From NCBI GenBank assembly GCA_963553325.1, contig CAUVOF010000104.1, positions 1-6,990 of the forward strand: a DNA stretch of 6,990 nucleotides, read 5' to 3'. The stretch is from Cardiobacterium sp963553325 (GTDB lineage: Bacteria; Pseudomonadota; Gammaproteobacteria; Cardiobacteriales; Cardiobacteriaceae). The position numbers and the translations under genes were made by a program. Shown piece by piece: positions 1 through 6,422 of this stretch. Each line of letters starts with the position of its first letter. The stretch's first letter is position 1. Below the pieces are notes generated by a model. That model was not told the DNA's origin. It was given only the letters and a program-made list of their open reading frames with translations, and ran no database searches.

Positions 1-1785
1 GATGGCGGCGATGTCAGCCGTCATCCGGATATCGTAGGCGTGGCCAATTTCGATGGTTTGCTGATTTTGGAATGGCCCCAGGGCGGGGTCATAGACACGC
101 GCCTGTTCGACCATTTTGTGACGGTCGGTATGGAAGTAGTAATGGGCAATCTTGTCGGCAATATCGCTTTTTATGCCGAGCAGTTTCAGGGCGCCTTTAC
201 CGGAGCGGACGGAGGCATCGAATACTTCGCGGACAATGTCATCCGCCCCTGCCTGATAGAGGGCAAAGGTATGGAGGCGGTCAAAGGCGCGGGCGACGAT
301 TTTAATGTTCGGGTTAATCTCGCGGGCAAAGCGGATAATTTGCAAGGCCTGCTCGCGGTTATCAATGGCGACCACCAGCATTTGCGCTTTTTCAATTCCG
401 GCGGCAATGAGCAACTCATGCCGCGAGGCATCGCCAAAATGGGTTTTCACACCGTATTTGGTATAGCCCTGCACCATCACCGGATCCAAATCAATAATGG
501 TAGTTTCAAAACCGCTCATTTGAATCATTCTTTGAATGTGCTGGCCGAATCTGCCCATGCCAATTATCAGAATCGGATTTTGTTCTTCGATGGTATCGGC
601 TTCGCGGGTTTCGGTATTGTCCGGTTTGGCAAAACGGTTATGCAAAAGAATGACCAGCGGCGTCAGTACCATGGAAAGGACGACGATGGCGGTCATGTTG
701 GCGTTCACCGTGTCGTTAATAACGCCATTGCCGTGCGCGGCAGCAAAGAGGACGAAGGCGAACTCGCCGCCCTGCGCCATGATGACCGCGCGGTCGAGCG
801 CATCGGCGTGGCTGCTTTTTGCCAAACGGGCGACGCTGTAGATGCAGGCGGCTTTAGTCGCCATCAGCGCCAGTACGCTGGAGAGGACGAGCGCCCAGTT
901 ACGGGCGACCACGCTCAAATCGAGCGACATGCCGACGCCGAGGAAAAAGAGGCCAAGCAGTAGGCCGCGAAACGGCTCAATATCGGCTTCGAGCTGGTGG
1001 CGGAAGGAGGATTCGGAGAGCAGCACGCCAGCGACAAAGGCGCCCATCGCCATCGACAAGCCGCCCGCTTCCATCAGCAGCGCCGCGCCGAGGACGACAA
1101 ACAGCGCCGCCGCGGTCATCACCTCGCGCGCGCGGGTGGCAGCGAGGATGCGGAACAGCGGGTTCAGCAAGAACAAACCGACCAGCACCAGCGCGACAAG
1201 TGCGCCGAGCGAGATGCCGAGCGACTGCCACAGCGGCCGCGTCGCTTCCTCGCTGGGCGCAAGCGGCGAGAGAAAGGCGACGATGGCGAGCAGCGGCACA
1301 ATCAGCAAATCTTCAAAAAGCAGAATAGAGACAATGCGTTGCCCGCGCGAGCTGGCGGTATCGCCGCGCTCATTGAGCGTTTGCATGACGATTGCGGTTG
1401 ACGTCATGACAAAGCCCGCCGCACCGACAAAACTAATCTGCCACGGGAAGCGGTACAGCATGCCGACGCCGGTCAGCAGCACGGCGCAGACCAAAACCTG
1501 CAAGCTGCCGAGGCCGAAAATCTGGCGGCGCAGCCCCCACAAATGCGAGGGCTTCATCTCCAGCCCGATGATGAACAAGAACATCACCACACCAAACTCG
1601 GCGATGTGAATAATCGCGTGCGAATCGGTCACCAGCTTCAGGCCAAAGGGGCCGATGACCAGGCCGGCGGCGAGATAACCGAGTACCGAGCCAAGACCAA
1701 TCCGTTTGAAAAGCGGCACGGCAACCACCGCCGCGCCCAATAAAGAAACGACGCGGACGAGATCGCCCGCGGCTTCTGCTGCCAT
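1..1785 (-). CDS. KefB/KefC-family K+/H+ antiporter, C-terminus cut by window edge
   Basis: This is a monovalent cation:proton antiporter of the CPA2 family, an inner-membrane potassium-efflux system. 595 codons are open without a stop to the window edge. KefB and KefC are about 600-620 residues, so only a short C-terminal tail is probably missing. Residues 1 to about 385 form the membrane exchanger. Family signatures are FGVVMFLFIIGLE (64-76), the transport acidic pair in LLFEDLLIVPLL (155-166; many relatives have QD instead of ED), the IEPFRGLLLGLFFLGVGMSL block (269-288) and QGGEFAFVLF (338-347). A cytosolic TrkA-N/RCK domain follows, with the nucleotide-binding glycines G409-x-G411-x-x-G414 and an acidic residue D432 at the end of the second strand. 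The start is set by AGGAG five bases upstream. The gene is divergent from the porin. I cannot tell KefB from KefC, or say whether glutathione gates it, from sequence alone. Confidence 0.93.
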   Translation of the reverse strand, partial: MAAEAAGDLVRVVSLLGAAVVAVPLFKRIGLGSVLGYLAAGLVIGPFGLKLVTDSHAIIHIAEFGVVMFLFIIGLEMKPSHLWGLRRQIFGLGSLQVLVCAVLLTGVGMLYRFPWQISFVGAAGFVMTSTAIVMQTLNERGDTASSRGQRIVSILLFEDLLIVPLLAIVAFLSPLAPSEEATRPLWQSLGISLGALVALVLVGLFLLNPLFRILAATRAREVMTAAALFVVLGAALLMEAGGLSMAMGAFVAGVLLSESSFRHQLEADIEPFRGLLLGLFFLGVGMSLDLSVVARNWALVLSSVLALMATKAACIYSVARLAKSSHADALDRAVIMAQGGEFAFVLFAAAHGNGVINDTVNANMTAIVVLSMVLTPLVILLHNRFAKPDNTETREADTIEEQNPILIIGMGRFGQHIQRMIQMSGFETTIIDLDPVMVQGYTKYGVKTHFGDASRHELLIAAGIEKAQMLVVAIDNREQALQIIRFAREINPNIKIVARAFDRLHTFALYQAGADDIVREVFDASVRSGKGALKLLGIKSDIADKIAHYYFHTDRHKMVEQARVYDPALGPFQNQQTIEIGHAYDIRMTADIAAI

Positions 1786-1816
1786 AAAAACTCCTGTGGG
1801 AAAAAGAAAGCGCGGC

Positions 1817-1822
1817 ATTGTA
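1817..1822 (-). promoter_or_regulatory. Candidate -10 box for the antiporter gene
   Basis: TACAAT read on the minus strand matches the sigma70 -10 consensus at 5 of 6 bases. It would start transcription about 25 bases before the antiporter start codon. No good -35 lies 16-18 bases upstream. A short inverted repeat (GCGGG, 6-base gap, CCCGC; 1823-1838) sits in the spacer and could be an operator or chance. The call rests on the -10 alone. Confidence 0.3.
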
Positions 1823-1913
1823 GCGGGTTACGTCCCGCCTTGCCGCATTCGCCGACGCCTGCCACGCGAGCGGTAACAGCATCGCGGATTATTGCCATAA
1901 CTATAAAAAAATA

Positions 1914-1942
1914 TTGCCGTTTTTCCATAACATCGCTATTCT
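1914..1942 (+). promoter_or_regulatory. Candidate sigma70 promoter of the porin gene
   Basis: TTGCCG (1914-1919) and TATTCT (1937-1942) are separated by exactly 17 bases and each matches its consensus at 4 of 6 positions. Transcription would begin near 1949, giving a leader of about 30 bases. The region just upstream is A/T-rich (1898-1914), which could act as an UP-like element. This placement also argues against translating the porin from the earlier in-frame ATG at 1914. Confidence 0.45.
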
Positions 1943-1979
1943 GCGCGCCCCTAAATTCAAACAAGAGGAATTGCCATTT

Positions 1980-2954
1980 ATGCAGAAAAGCCCCCTTGGC
2001 CTCGCCCTGCTCGCGCTCATTGCCGCGCACAGCGCCCACGCCGCGGCAGACAAAAACAAAGCCAACGACTCCACCGTAACCCTCTACGGCTCACTCTCGC
2101 AGGGCATCAAAATAAGCGACCGCGGCAAAAAAGGCGACGGCAAAATCGACTACCAAAGCGACCACCTGCGCATCGGCGTCAAAGGCACGCAGGCGCTGGA
2201 CAACGGCATGCAAGTCTTCTTCAACCTGCACTTCACCAGCAAAGAAACAAAAGACGGCAGCGGCGTCAATGGCCTGCGCGAAGCCTACGTCGGCCTCAAG
2301 GGCGACTTCGGCAAACTGACCCTGGGGCGGCAAAACACCGCCTGGAAAAGCTACATGGGCAAATCCGTCTTCGATGACGCCGCTATCGGCCTCGCCCGCC
2401 CCAGCAAAGTCATCCGTTACGACCTCGACAACATCGGCGGCAGCGGCTTCAGCTTCGCGGTAGATGGCATCCTCGACGGCTCGCACGAAGTCATCAAAGG
2501 CGGCAAAAACCGCGCTTTTAACGTCTATGACGCCACCGTCGGCTACAAAGGCCACGGCATCGACGCCGCGCTTGGTTATCAGGCAACCAGCGTGCCGGCG
2601 ATAGCAACCGAGCTGGGCGGCAAGACCGACCAAATCTTCGGCGCATCCGCAGAATTCACCTTCCTCGAAAACAAAGACAAAAAACAGTCGCTGGCATGGG
2701 CGATTGACTACCAGCACCACACCGGCTTTGGCGAATTCGGCGCGACCTCGCTCGACTACACCCTGGGCGCGCACAAAATCCGCGCCGGCTGGGAAATGCT
2801 TGACTACGACAAACAAAAATTCTGGCAGCAATACCACCTCGGCTACCGCTACAACCTGAGCAAGCGCACTTACGCCGAAATCAAGGGCGCCTACCGGACA
2901 CAAGGCGGCGAACACAGCTACCTGAGCAAGTTGCTGCTGCGGCATGAGTTCTAA
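1980..2954 (+). CDS. Gram-negative general porin (neisserial/burkholderial Porin_4 type)
   Basis: This is an outer-membrane beta-barrel porin of 324 residues, expected to form trimeric diffusion channels for small hydrophilic solutes. A signal peptide covers residues 1-21 (MQKS, hydrophobic core, AHSAHA), with cleavage before the AADKNK stretch. Mature-protein family signatures are STVTLYGSLSQGIK, the HLRIGVKGTQALDNGMQVFF block, and LREAYVGLKGDFGKLTLGRQ just before the presumed constriction loop, followed by VIRYD. The chain ends in LLLRHEF; a terminal aromatic Phe is the usual BAM-recognition beta-signal. An in-frame ATG at 1914 would add 22 residues before the signal peptide and overlaps the likely promoter, so 1980 is preferred. 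GAGGA lies 10 bases upstream, a slightly long spacing. It is a little shorter than typical relatives of about 340-380 residues. Substrate preference cannot be read from the sequence. Confidence 0.9.
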   Translation: MQKSPLGLALLALIAAHSAHAAADKNKANDSTVTLYGSLSQGIKISDRGKKGDGKIDYQSDHLRIGVKGTQALDNGMQVFFNLHFTSKETKDGSGVNGLREAYVGLKGDFGKLTLGRQNTAWKSYMGKSVFDDAAIGLARPSKVIRYDLDNIGGSGFSFAVDGILDGSHEVIKGGKNRAFNVYDATVGYKGHGIDAALGYQATSVPAIATELGGKTDQIFGASAEFTFLENKDKKQSLAWAIDYQHHTGFGEFGATSLDYTLGAHKIRAGWEMLDYDKQKFWQQYHLGYRYNLSKRTYAEIKGAYRTQGGEHSYLSKLLLRHEF

Positions 2955-2991
2955 CGCCTAGAAATAGCGCCACCGTCCCATTGCTGCAAAA

Positions 2992-3176
2992 TATACATAC
3001 ACGAACCCTGCTACCCTGTATGTGTAGCGATACACCGAAAGTTTCAGACAAGGCGCGCTGCCGAAGACAGTACGCATTTGTACGGCGCGGGTTTCCCTAA
3101 AAAATGGCTTTGCCATTTTTTAGGGTGCCCGGTCAGGCAGCGCAACACCGTATGAGGCTTTCGGTGGATTGCTATA
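2992..3176. repeat. Composite palindromic repeat, copy 1 (MITE-like)
   Basis: Three nested parts are visible. A left flank (2992-3041) contains TATACATACA and TGTATGTGTA as imperfect inverted arms, and recurs in the same orientation at 6694-6744. A TIR-bounded element (3025-3174) begins TAGCGATACACCGAAAG and ends in the inverse of TAGCAATCCACCGAAAG, a 17-bp terminal inverted repeat with two mismatches. Inside, 3049-3176 is identical to the reverse complement of 6726-6853 over 128 bases. At its centre is a perfect hairpin with 14-bp arms (3095-3108 and 3112-3125) and a TTT loop. Inner arms GCGCTGCC and GGCAGCGC also pair. There is no coding capacity. It resembles a small non-autonomous transposable element or an intergenic palindromic repeat family. 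It could also end the porin transcript, since no other terminator follows that gene. Confidence 0.85.
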
Positions 3177-3224
3177 AATCGCCCATCGTTCTGTTTTTCC
3201 GCACTGATACATCGCAAACAATGC

Positions 3225-3254
3225 CTGGCGTGGCTATCGCTTTATCGCTATACT
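3225..3254 (+). promoter_or_regulatory. Candidate promoter of the copper-storage gene
   Basis: TATACT (3249-3254) matches the -10 consensus at 5 of 6 bases. The best -35 is CTGGCG (3225-3230), only 3 of 6 and at 18-base spacing, so an activator may be involved if this is the promoter. I see no clear CueR-type dyad between the boxes. The start point would fall near 3261, giving a leader of about 42 bases. Confidence 0.4.
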
Positions 3255-3259
3255 TCGCC

Positions 3260-3274
3260 GCCCCATTTTGGGGC
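3260..3274 (+). other. Small hairpin in the copper-storage gene leader
   Basis: GCCCC and GGGGC pair across an ATTTT loop. The hairpin sits at the expected 5' end of the transcript, about 28 bases before the start codon, clear of the ribosome binding site (AGGA, 3292-3295). It may stabilise the 5' end of the mRNA. No regulatory partner strand is visible, so a switch role is not supported. Confidence 0.35.
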
Positions 3275-3302
3275 AAATCATAAATAACTACAGGAATTAC
3301 AA

Positions 3303-3746
3303 ATGGATCGTAGATCATTCATCAGCGGCGCTGCTGCCGCTTCCCTCGCCCTTGCCGCCACTGCCCGCGCGGAAGAACACAAGCACGGCCATGACCACGG
3401 TGCGGCTGCTGCCAATCCGAACGATGCCGTTGTCAAGGCAACTGCCGCCTGCATCGCCGCTGGCCGTGCCTGCCTCGCCCACTGCATCCGCCTGCTGTCT
3501 GAAGGCGACAAGAGCATGGCCAACTGCGCCAAAGCAGCGAACCAAATGCTGGCGCTGTGCGACGCGACCAACAGCCTCGCCGCGCAACAGTCCGCGCTGC
3601 TGCCCGCCGTTGCCAAACTGTGCGCCGACGCCTGCAAACAATGCGCTGACGCCTGCAAAGAACACGCAGACCACCACGCCGAATGCAAAGCCTGCTTTGA
3701 AGCGTGCAACGACTGCGCCGAGCAATGCGGCAAAATCGCTGCCTAA
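3303..3746 (+). CDS. Csp1-like Tat-exported four-helix-bundle copper storage protein
   Basis: This 147-residue protein belongs to the cysteine-rich four-helix-bundle copper-binding family (Csp/DUF326). Known members bind many Cu(I) ions through cysteines pointing into the bundle core. The N-terminus DRRSFISG followed by a mildly hydrophobic Ala-rich stretch and TARA is a twin-arginine signal, so it is exported folded, as described for Csp1. The mature start is histidine-rich (EEHKHGHDHG, 24-33), a plausible extra metal site. Fourteen cysteines follow at 50, 57, 61, 75, 86, 107, 111, 114, 118, 128, 131, 135, 138 and 142. The C-terminal half has the repeated C-x3-C / C-x2-C spacing typical of the family. 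AGGA lies seven bases before the start. The gene stands alone, convergent with the next operon and closed by its own terminator. The role (buffering or storing periplasmic copper) follows from the family. Confidence 0.9.
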   Translation: MDRRSFISGAAAASLALAATARAEEHKHGHDHGAAAANPNDAVVKATAACIAAGRACLAHCIRLLSEGDKSMANCAKAANQMLALCDATNSLAAQQSALLPAVAKLCADACKQCADACKEHADHHAECKACFEACNDCAEQCGKIAA

Positions 3747-3760
3747 GCGACAAACCCCAC

Positions 3761-3789
3761 AAAAAGCCCGCCTATTGGCGGGCTTTTTT
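3761..3789 (+). terminator. Rho-independent terminator after the copper-storage gene
   Basis: A perfect 12-bp stem (3761-3772 with 3777-3788; GCCCGCC/GGCGGGC core) closes on a TATT loop and runs into a T tract. It begins 14 bases after the stop codon. The A-run on the other side means it could also work on the minus strand. Confidence 0.9.
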
Positions 3790-3806
3790 GTTGTTTTAGA
3801 ACTTTT

Positions 3807-3840
3807 CCCGCACTGCGGGCTTCGCCTGCGTGGGAGGGGG
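3807..3840. repeat. GC-rich dispersed repeat module, first copy
   Basis: This stretch begins with CCCGCA / TGCGGG as a tight hairpin and continues GCTTCGCC, TGCG and GGGAGGG. It matches 6893-6927 apart from a few substitutions and small insertions. In both places it is followed after a short gap by TGAAAAA and a GC-rich palindrome. It lies between two convergent terminators, so it is not coding. Confidence 0.65.
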
Positions 3841-3849
3841 AATTCTATG

Positions 3850-3875
3850 AAAAAAGCGGGGCGAACCCCGCTTTT
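3850..3875 (-). terminator. Terminator of the minus-strand three-gene operon
   Basis: The arms AAAAGCGGGG (3852-3861) and CCCCGCTTTT (3866-3875) pair around a CGAA tetraloop position. Read on the minus strand, the stem starts one base after the stop codon of the Sua5/YrdC-like gene and ends in a six-T run. It can also act in the plus direction. Confidence 0.85.
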
Positions 3876-3876
3876 C

Positions 3877-4653
3877 TTAGTAGTACTCGCCGTGGCGATA
3901 ATCCCAGGTGTTAAAGGCGTCGGCGAGGTACATCATGATGCGGTCGATGTCCAGGCCTTTGCGGATGACCACCGGGCAGGGATGCACGGAGCGTTCGCCT
4001 TTTTGTTCGGGAATGAGCGCGCCGTCTTTATCGACCATTGACACCATCACCCCTTGTTCGTAGCGGGTTTCCACGGTTTTGTCCGGCTGGATGGAGGCGA
4101 CGTAGTCGTCGGCTTCGATGACTAAATCAACTTTGCTGGCGATGCGCTCGCCGATGCCTTCGACTTTGCCGCGGTTGCCCTTGCCGGAGGGGTTGGCGGA
4201 GGAGGCGTAAATCATTTTGCCCTCGGTGCGCCAGAGGTGCTCGGCAAGCTGTTCGCCCGGCACGCCGAATTTGATGACGAAGCAGCTGGTGCCGCGGCCG
4301 TCCATCATCAGTTCGTCGCGTCCGTCTTGTGGCAGCGCCGCTTTGGCATCTTCGCGCCAGGGCAGGATGCAGCCGAGGAGGATGTCGGCGTCCCAGTGTT
4401 TTTGGTAGAAGGCTTCGATTTCCGGGTTGAGTTGGGCAAGGGCGCGCAACTGCTCCATGCTGCCGCAGAGGACGACGCCGGGTTTGTTGCGTTTGCGCTC
4501 TTTGGCGTCGAATTTGCGCTCCAGGCCGGCTTTGTCGGTCGCCATGATGATGTAGCCGACTTTGGTCGGGCAGACGATGACGCCGCCCGGCTGTTGCAGC
4601 GCGGCGAGGCCTTCGGCCGAGAGGGTTTTGTTCCAGTGGGTGCGTTGGGTCAT
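3877..4653 (-). CDS. Atypical Sua5/YciO/YrdC-family protein
   Basis: This 258-residue protein has the YrdC-like fold signatures: GGVIVCPTKVGYI (23-35) at the nucleotide-pocket entry, the basic KERKRNKP block (51-58), and SSANPSG (151-157). TsaC/Sua5 enzymes of this fold make threonylcarbamoyl-AMP from threonine, bicarbonate and ATP for tRNA t6A. Two points make that exact role uncertain. The usual PTDTVYGL-type motif reads PTKVGYII here, and the common end of the domain is replaced by a stretch ending VVIRKGLDIDRI plus an Asp/Tyr-rich tail (about 200-258). Its length falls between TsaC (about 190) and Sua5 (about 340). It is probably a paralogue of the housekeeping enzyme with related or altered chemistry. 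AGGAG five bases upstream fixes the start. It is last in the operon, 51 bases after the preceding gene, with no convincing promoter in the gap. Confidence 0.8.
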   Translation of the reverse strand: MTQRTHWNKTLSAEGLAALQQPGGVIVCPTKVGYIIMATDKAGLERKFDAKERKRNKPGVVLCGSMEQLRALAQLNPEIEAFYQKHWDADILLGCILPWREDAKAALPQDGRDELMMDGRGTSCFVIKFGVPGEQLAEHLWRTEGKMIYASSANPSGKGNRGKVEGIGERIASKVDLVIEADDYVASIQPDKTVETRYEQGVMVSMVDKDGALIPEQKGERSVHPCPVVIRKGLDIDRIMMYLADAFNTWDYRHGEYY

Positions 4654-4704
4654 GGGGACTCCTGTAGGTTTAAGGGATAGAAAAGATAAACAGGTGCAAG
4701 CGGC

Positions 4705-5478
4705 TTATTTGCGCTTTTTCTTGGTGGTTTTGGCGGGCGGTTCGTCCCAAATGACTTTGCCGGTCTTGAGGTCAATCGCGCCTTCAAGCATGCCGCCGCC
4801 TTTGGCAATCACCGGGATGGCATAGGACAAGATAAAGTCGGCGGCGTCCACGGCGTTTTTCGGCTCGCCTTCGGGGGCAAGCGCGTTTTCGTTGTCCAAG
4901 ATGCTGCCGTGTACGCGGGTGGCGACGGCGTGCAGCGTATCGATGTTGCAGTATTTGCGGTAATGCGTGCCGCAGGTCTCTTTTTGCGCGGCGACGTCAT
5001 AGTCTTCCGCTGGAAAAGTGCCGCCGAGGAAGCTTTTTTCGCCATTGGGGTTGGTGAAAGACATCAGTAATTCGACATCGCTATGCGCGGTCATTTTCTT
5101 GCTTTTTGGGTCAAAGGAGATGCGGATGACAAATTCCAGGCTGTTCAGCAAGGTTTCTGTGTCTTTGCGATTAAAACTCCAGCCGCCCCGCTCCCAGTGG
5201 TTGTAAACCTTGAGCGCTTTTTGCAGGGCGGCGATGGTGTCGTTATAGGTTTTTTTGTCTTGTTTGCTGCTGGCAACCGCCCGCTTGATGTATTGGTTCA
5301 GCCCCTGCGGTTTGCAGAGGAATTGTTGTTCGTCCATGCCGTAGGGGCTTTTCGCAAAGTATTTTTCGCTGCACAGGGTGGTTTTTTCCGCCGCGGTGTA
5401 AAGCGCGGTGTCGTCGGCATGCGCGAGGGTGGCGCAAGCGGCAACTGCCAGGGCGGCGAGGGGAAGTTTTTTCGGCAT
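4705..5478 (-). CDS. Secreted four-cysteine protein of unknown function
   Basis: I do not recognise a family. The 257-residue product starts with a signal peptide (MPKKL, short hydrophobic stretch, ATLAHA) predicted to be cut after residue 21, giving a periplasmic protein. VAAC at 12-15 resembles a lipobox, but the hydrophobic run before it is only about ten residues and a good signal peptidase I site follows, so lipoprotein is the weaker reading. The mature chain has four cysteines (36, 55, 169, 177), suiting two disulfides. It has a helical, charged region at 60-95, a Trp/Gly patch WERGGWSF (95-102), and a lysine-rich C-terminus (KTTKKKRK). AGGAG six bases before the start overlaps the stop codon of the permease gene (TAGGAG), so the two are almost certainly translationally coupled. 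A partnership with that permease is inference from this arrangement. Confidence 0.8.
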   Translation of the reverse strand: MPKKLPLAALAVAACATLAHADDTALYTAAEKTTLCSEKYFAKSPYGMDEQQFLCKPQGLNQYIKRAVASSKQDKKTYNDTIAALQKALKVYNHWERGGWSFNRKDTETLLNSLEFVIRISFDPKSKKMTAHSDVELLMSFTNPNGEKSFLGGTFPAEDYDVAAQKETCGTHYRKYCNIDTLHAVATRVHGSILDNENALAPEGEPKNAVDAADFILSYAIPVIAKGGGMLEGAIDLKTGKVIWDEPPAKTTKKKRK

Positions 5479-5487
5479 GGGATTCTC

Positions 5488-6249
5488 CTATTTGAGGAAA
5501 GCAGCGACGACCGCGACCAGCGTCATGAAGAACATCACCCATTTTAGGGTTTTCGGCTCAACTTTGACGGCAAGGCGCACGCCGTAGTGCGCGCCAATCA
5601 TGTTGCCAACGGCGAGGACGAGGCCGGTCGTCCAGTTTACTTGTCCTTGCCAGACGAAGATAGCGAGCGCGACCAGGGTAAAGAGCAGGGTGCAGACGAG
5701 TTTCAGGGCGCTGGAGCGGACGATGTCGTAGCGCAGGCAGCCGGAGATGGCGGTAATCAGCACGAAGCCAACGCCCGCCTGGACGAAGCCGCCATAGACG
5801 CCGCCAAGCCACAGCCAAAACCAGGCACGCCAGCCCGCCTGTTTGACGGTGAAGGGAATGGTGCCGGGCGGCGGCATGACGACAGATGGCACAAAGAGCA
5901 TGATGGCTGCCATTGCCAGCATGGTGCCAAGCAGAAGCGGTTTGATGAGAAAGGCGGGGGCGAAGGCGGCGACGACCGCGCCGCAGATGCCACCGATGAT
6001 GGTCGGCACGACGATGCCGGGCAGGTCGTCGGTCGGCAGTTTGCCCGCTTTGAGAAAACCGCGCACGCCAACGATGCTTTGCAGGGCGATGCCAACGCGG
6101 TTGGTGGCGTTGGCGGTTTGTGCCGGAAAGCCCATCATCATCAGGACGGGCAGGATGATGTTGGAGCCGCCGCCTGCCATGACGTTTATTACGCCGCAGA
6201 TAACGCCGAGGCCGGAGATGAGGAGGTAGTGGTGTAGTTGCAGGTCCAT
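5488..6249 (-). CDS. TauE/SafE-family membrane permease (predicted anion exporter)
   Basis: This integral inner-membrane protein of 253 residues has about eight hydrophobic segments arranged as two repeated halves. The first half carries the family signature GVINVMAGGGSNIILPVL followed by GFPAQTANATNRVGI (residues 19-54). The second carries GGVYGGFVQAGVGFVLI and ALKLVCTLLF. The family (also called DUF81) is implicated in export or uptake of sulfite, sulfoacetate and related anions, but the substrate here is unknown. An in-frame ATG at 6435 would add 62 polar, low-complexity residues translated from repeat DNA, so the start at 6249 beside the first membrane segment is preferred. Unlike its neighbours it has no AGGAG; the leader is C/A-rich. 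It is first in the minus-strand operon, nine bases ahead of the secreted-protein gene. Confidence 0.87.
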   Translation of the reverse strand: MDLQLHHYLLISGLGVICGVINVMAGGGSNIILPVLMMMGFPAQTANATNRVGIALQSIVGVRGFLKAGKLPTDDLPGIVVPTIIGGICGAVVAAFAPAFLIKPLLLGTMLAMAAIMLFVPSVVMPPPGTIPFTVKQAGWRAWFWLWLGGVYGGFVQAGVGFVLITAISGCLRYDIVRSSALKLVCTLLFTLVALAIFVWQGQVNWTTGLVLAVGNMIGAHYGVRLAVKVEPKTLKWVMFFMTLVAVVAAFLK

Positions 6250-6251
6250 AT

Positions 6252-6289
6252 GGGTTGTGGGGTTAGTGGGTGTAAATGGGGTCTTTGGG
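6252..6289 (+). other. Potential G-quadruplex beside the permease start codon
   Basis: Five G-tracts (6252-6254, 6259-6262, 6268-6270, 6278-6281, 6287-6289) are separated by loops of 4, 5, 7 and 5 bases, satisfying the G3+N1-7 rule with one spare tract. They are on the strand opposite the permease mRNA, that is, its template strand. The mRNA leader is therefore C/A-rich, unstructured and without a Shine-Dalgarno. Folding could affect transcription. The motif fit is direct; any function is inference. Confidence 0.5.
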
Positions 6290-6377
6290 TTGTATCGCTT
6301 TTCGATGTAGAAAAGGAAGCGAAGCAAGCCGCCGATATGCGCCCTCTCCCGCTTCGCAGAGGTGGCGGCATGCCAAC

Positions 6378-6394
6378 ACACCACGTGGCAACAA
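6378..6394. repeat. Short palindrome-bearing repeat, left copy
   Basis: ACACCACGTGGCAACAA contains the perfect palindrome CCACGTGG. It matches 6671-6687 at 14 of 17 positions. Two of the three differences (A to G and T to C) lie opposite each other in the palindrome and preserve pairing. Confidence 0.45.
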
Positions 6395-6411
6395 AAGAAA
6401 ATCCCCTTCCC

Positions 6412-6422
6412 CCGTGGAGGAA
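6412..6422 (+). repeat. 11-bp direct repeat flanking the MITE-like element, left
   Basis: CCGTGGAGGAA directly abuts the left terminal repeat of the 214-bp element and recurs exactly at 6637-6647. It reads as a target-site duplication. Confidence 0.75.

Noticed and set aside
40..963. 307-codon plus-strand open frame
   Set aside because: It lies entirely antisense to the Kef-type antiporter, which has clear family motifs. The product shows no domain and has the composition of an antisense shadow.
842..1609. 255-codon plus-strand open frame rich in Ser, Arg and Thr
   Set aside because: Antisense to the antiporter's membrane domain, with low-complexity composition and no family resemblance.
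1914..1979. Upstream start for the porin
   Set aside because: It would put 22 residues before a normal signal peptide and overlaps a plausible -35/-10 pair.
2091..2945. 284-codon open frame on the minus strand opposite the porin
   Set aside because: It is a mirror of the porin's codon bias (valine/alanine/phenylalanine-rich, no recognisable domain), whereas the plus strand encodes a complete porin with signal peptide and terminal Phe.
3131..3150. Possible neisserial-type DNA uptake sequence (GCTGCCTGA on the minus strand)
   Set aside because: The match to known Kingella/Eikenella-style uptake words is incomplete. It appears only inside the composite repeat and nowhere in the rest of the window.
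5434..5445. Lipoprotein signal (VAAC) in the secreted four-cysteine protein
   Set aside because: The hydrophobic stretch before the cysteine is short, and a better signal peptidase I site (AHA) follows six residues later. It was kept only as an alternative.
5587..6237. 216-codon plus-strand open frame
   Set aside because: Antisense to the TauE/SafE permease. It is rich in Asp, Gly and His, as expected for the complement of membrane-protein codons.
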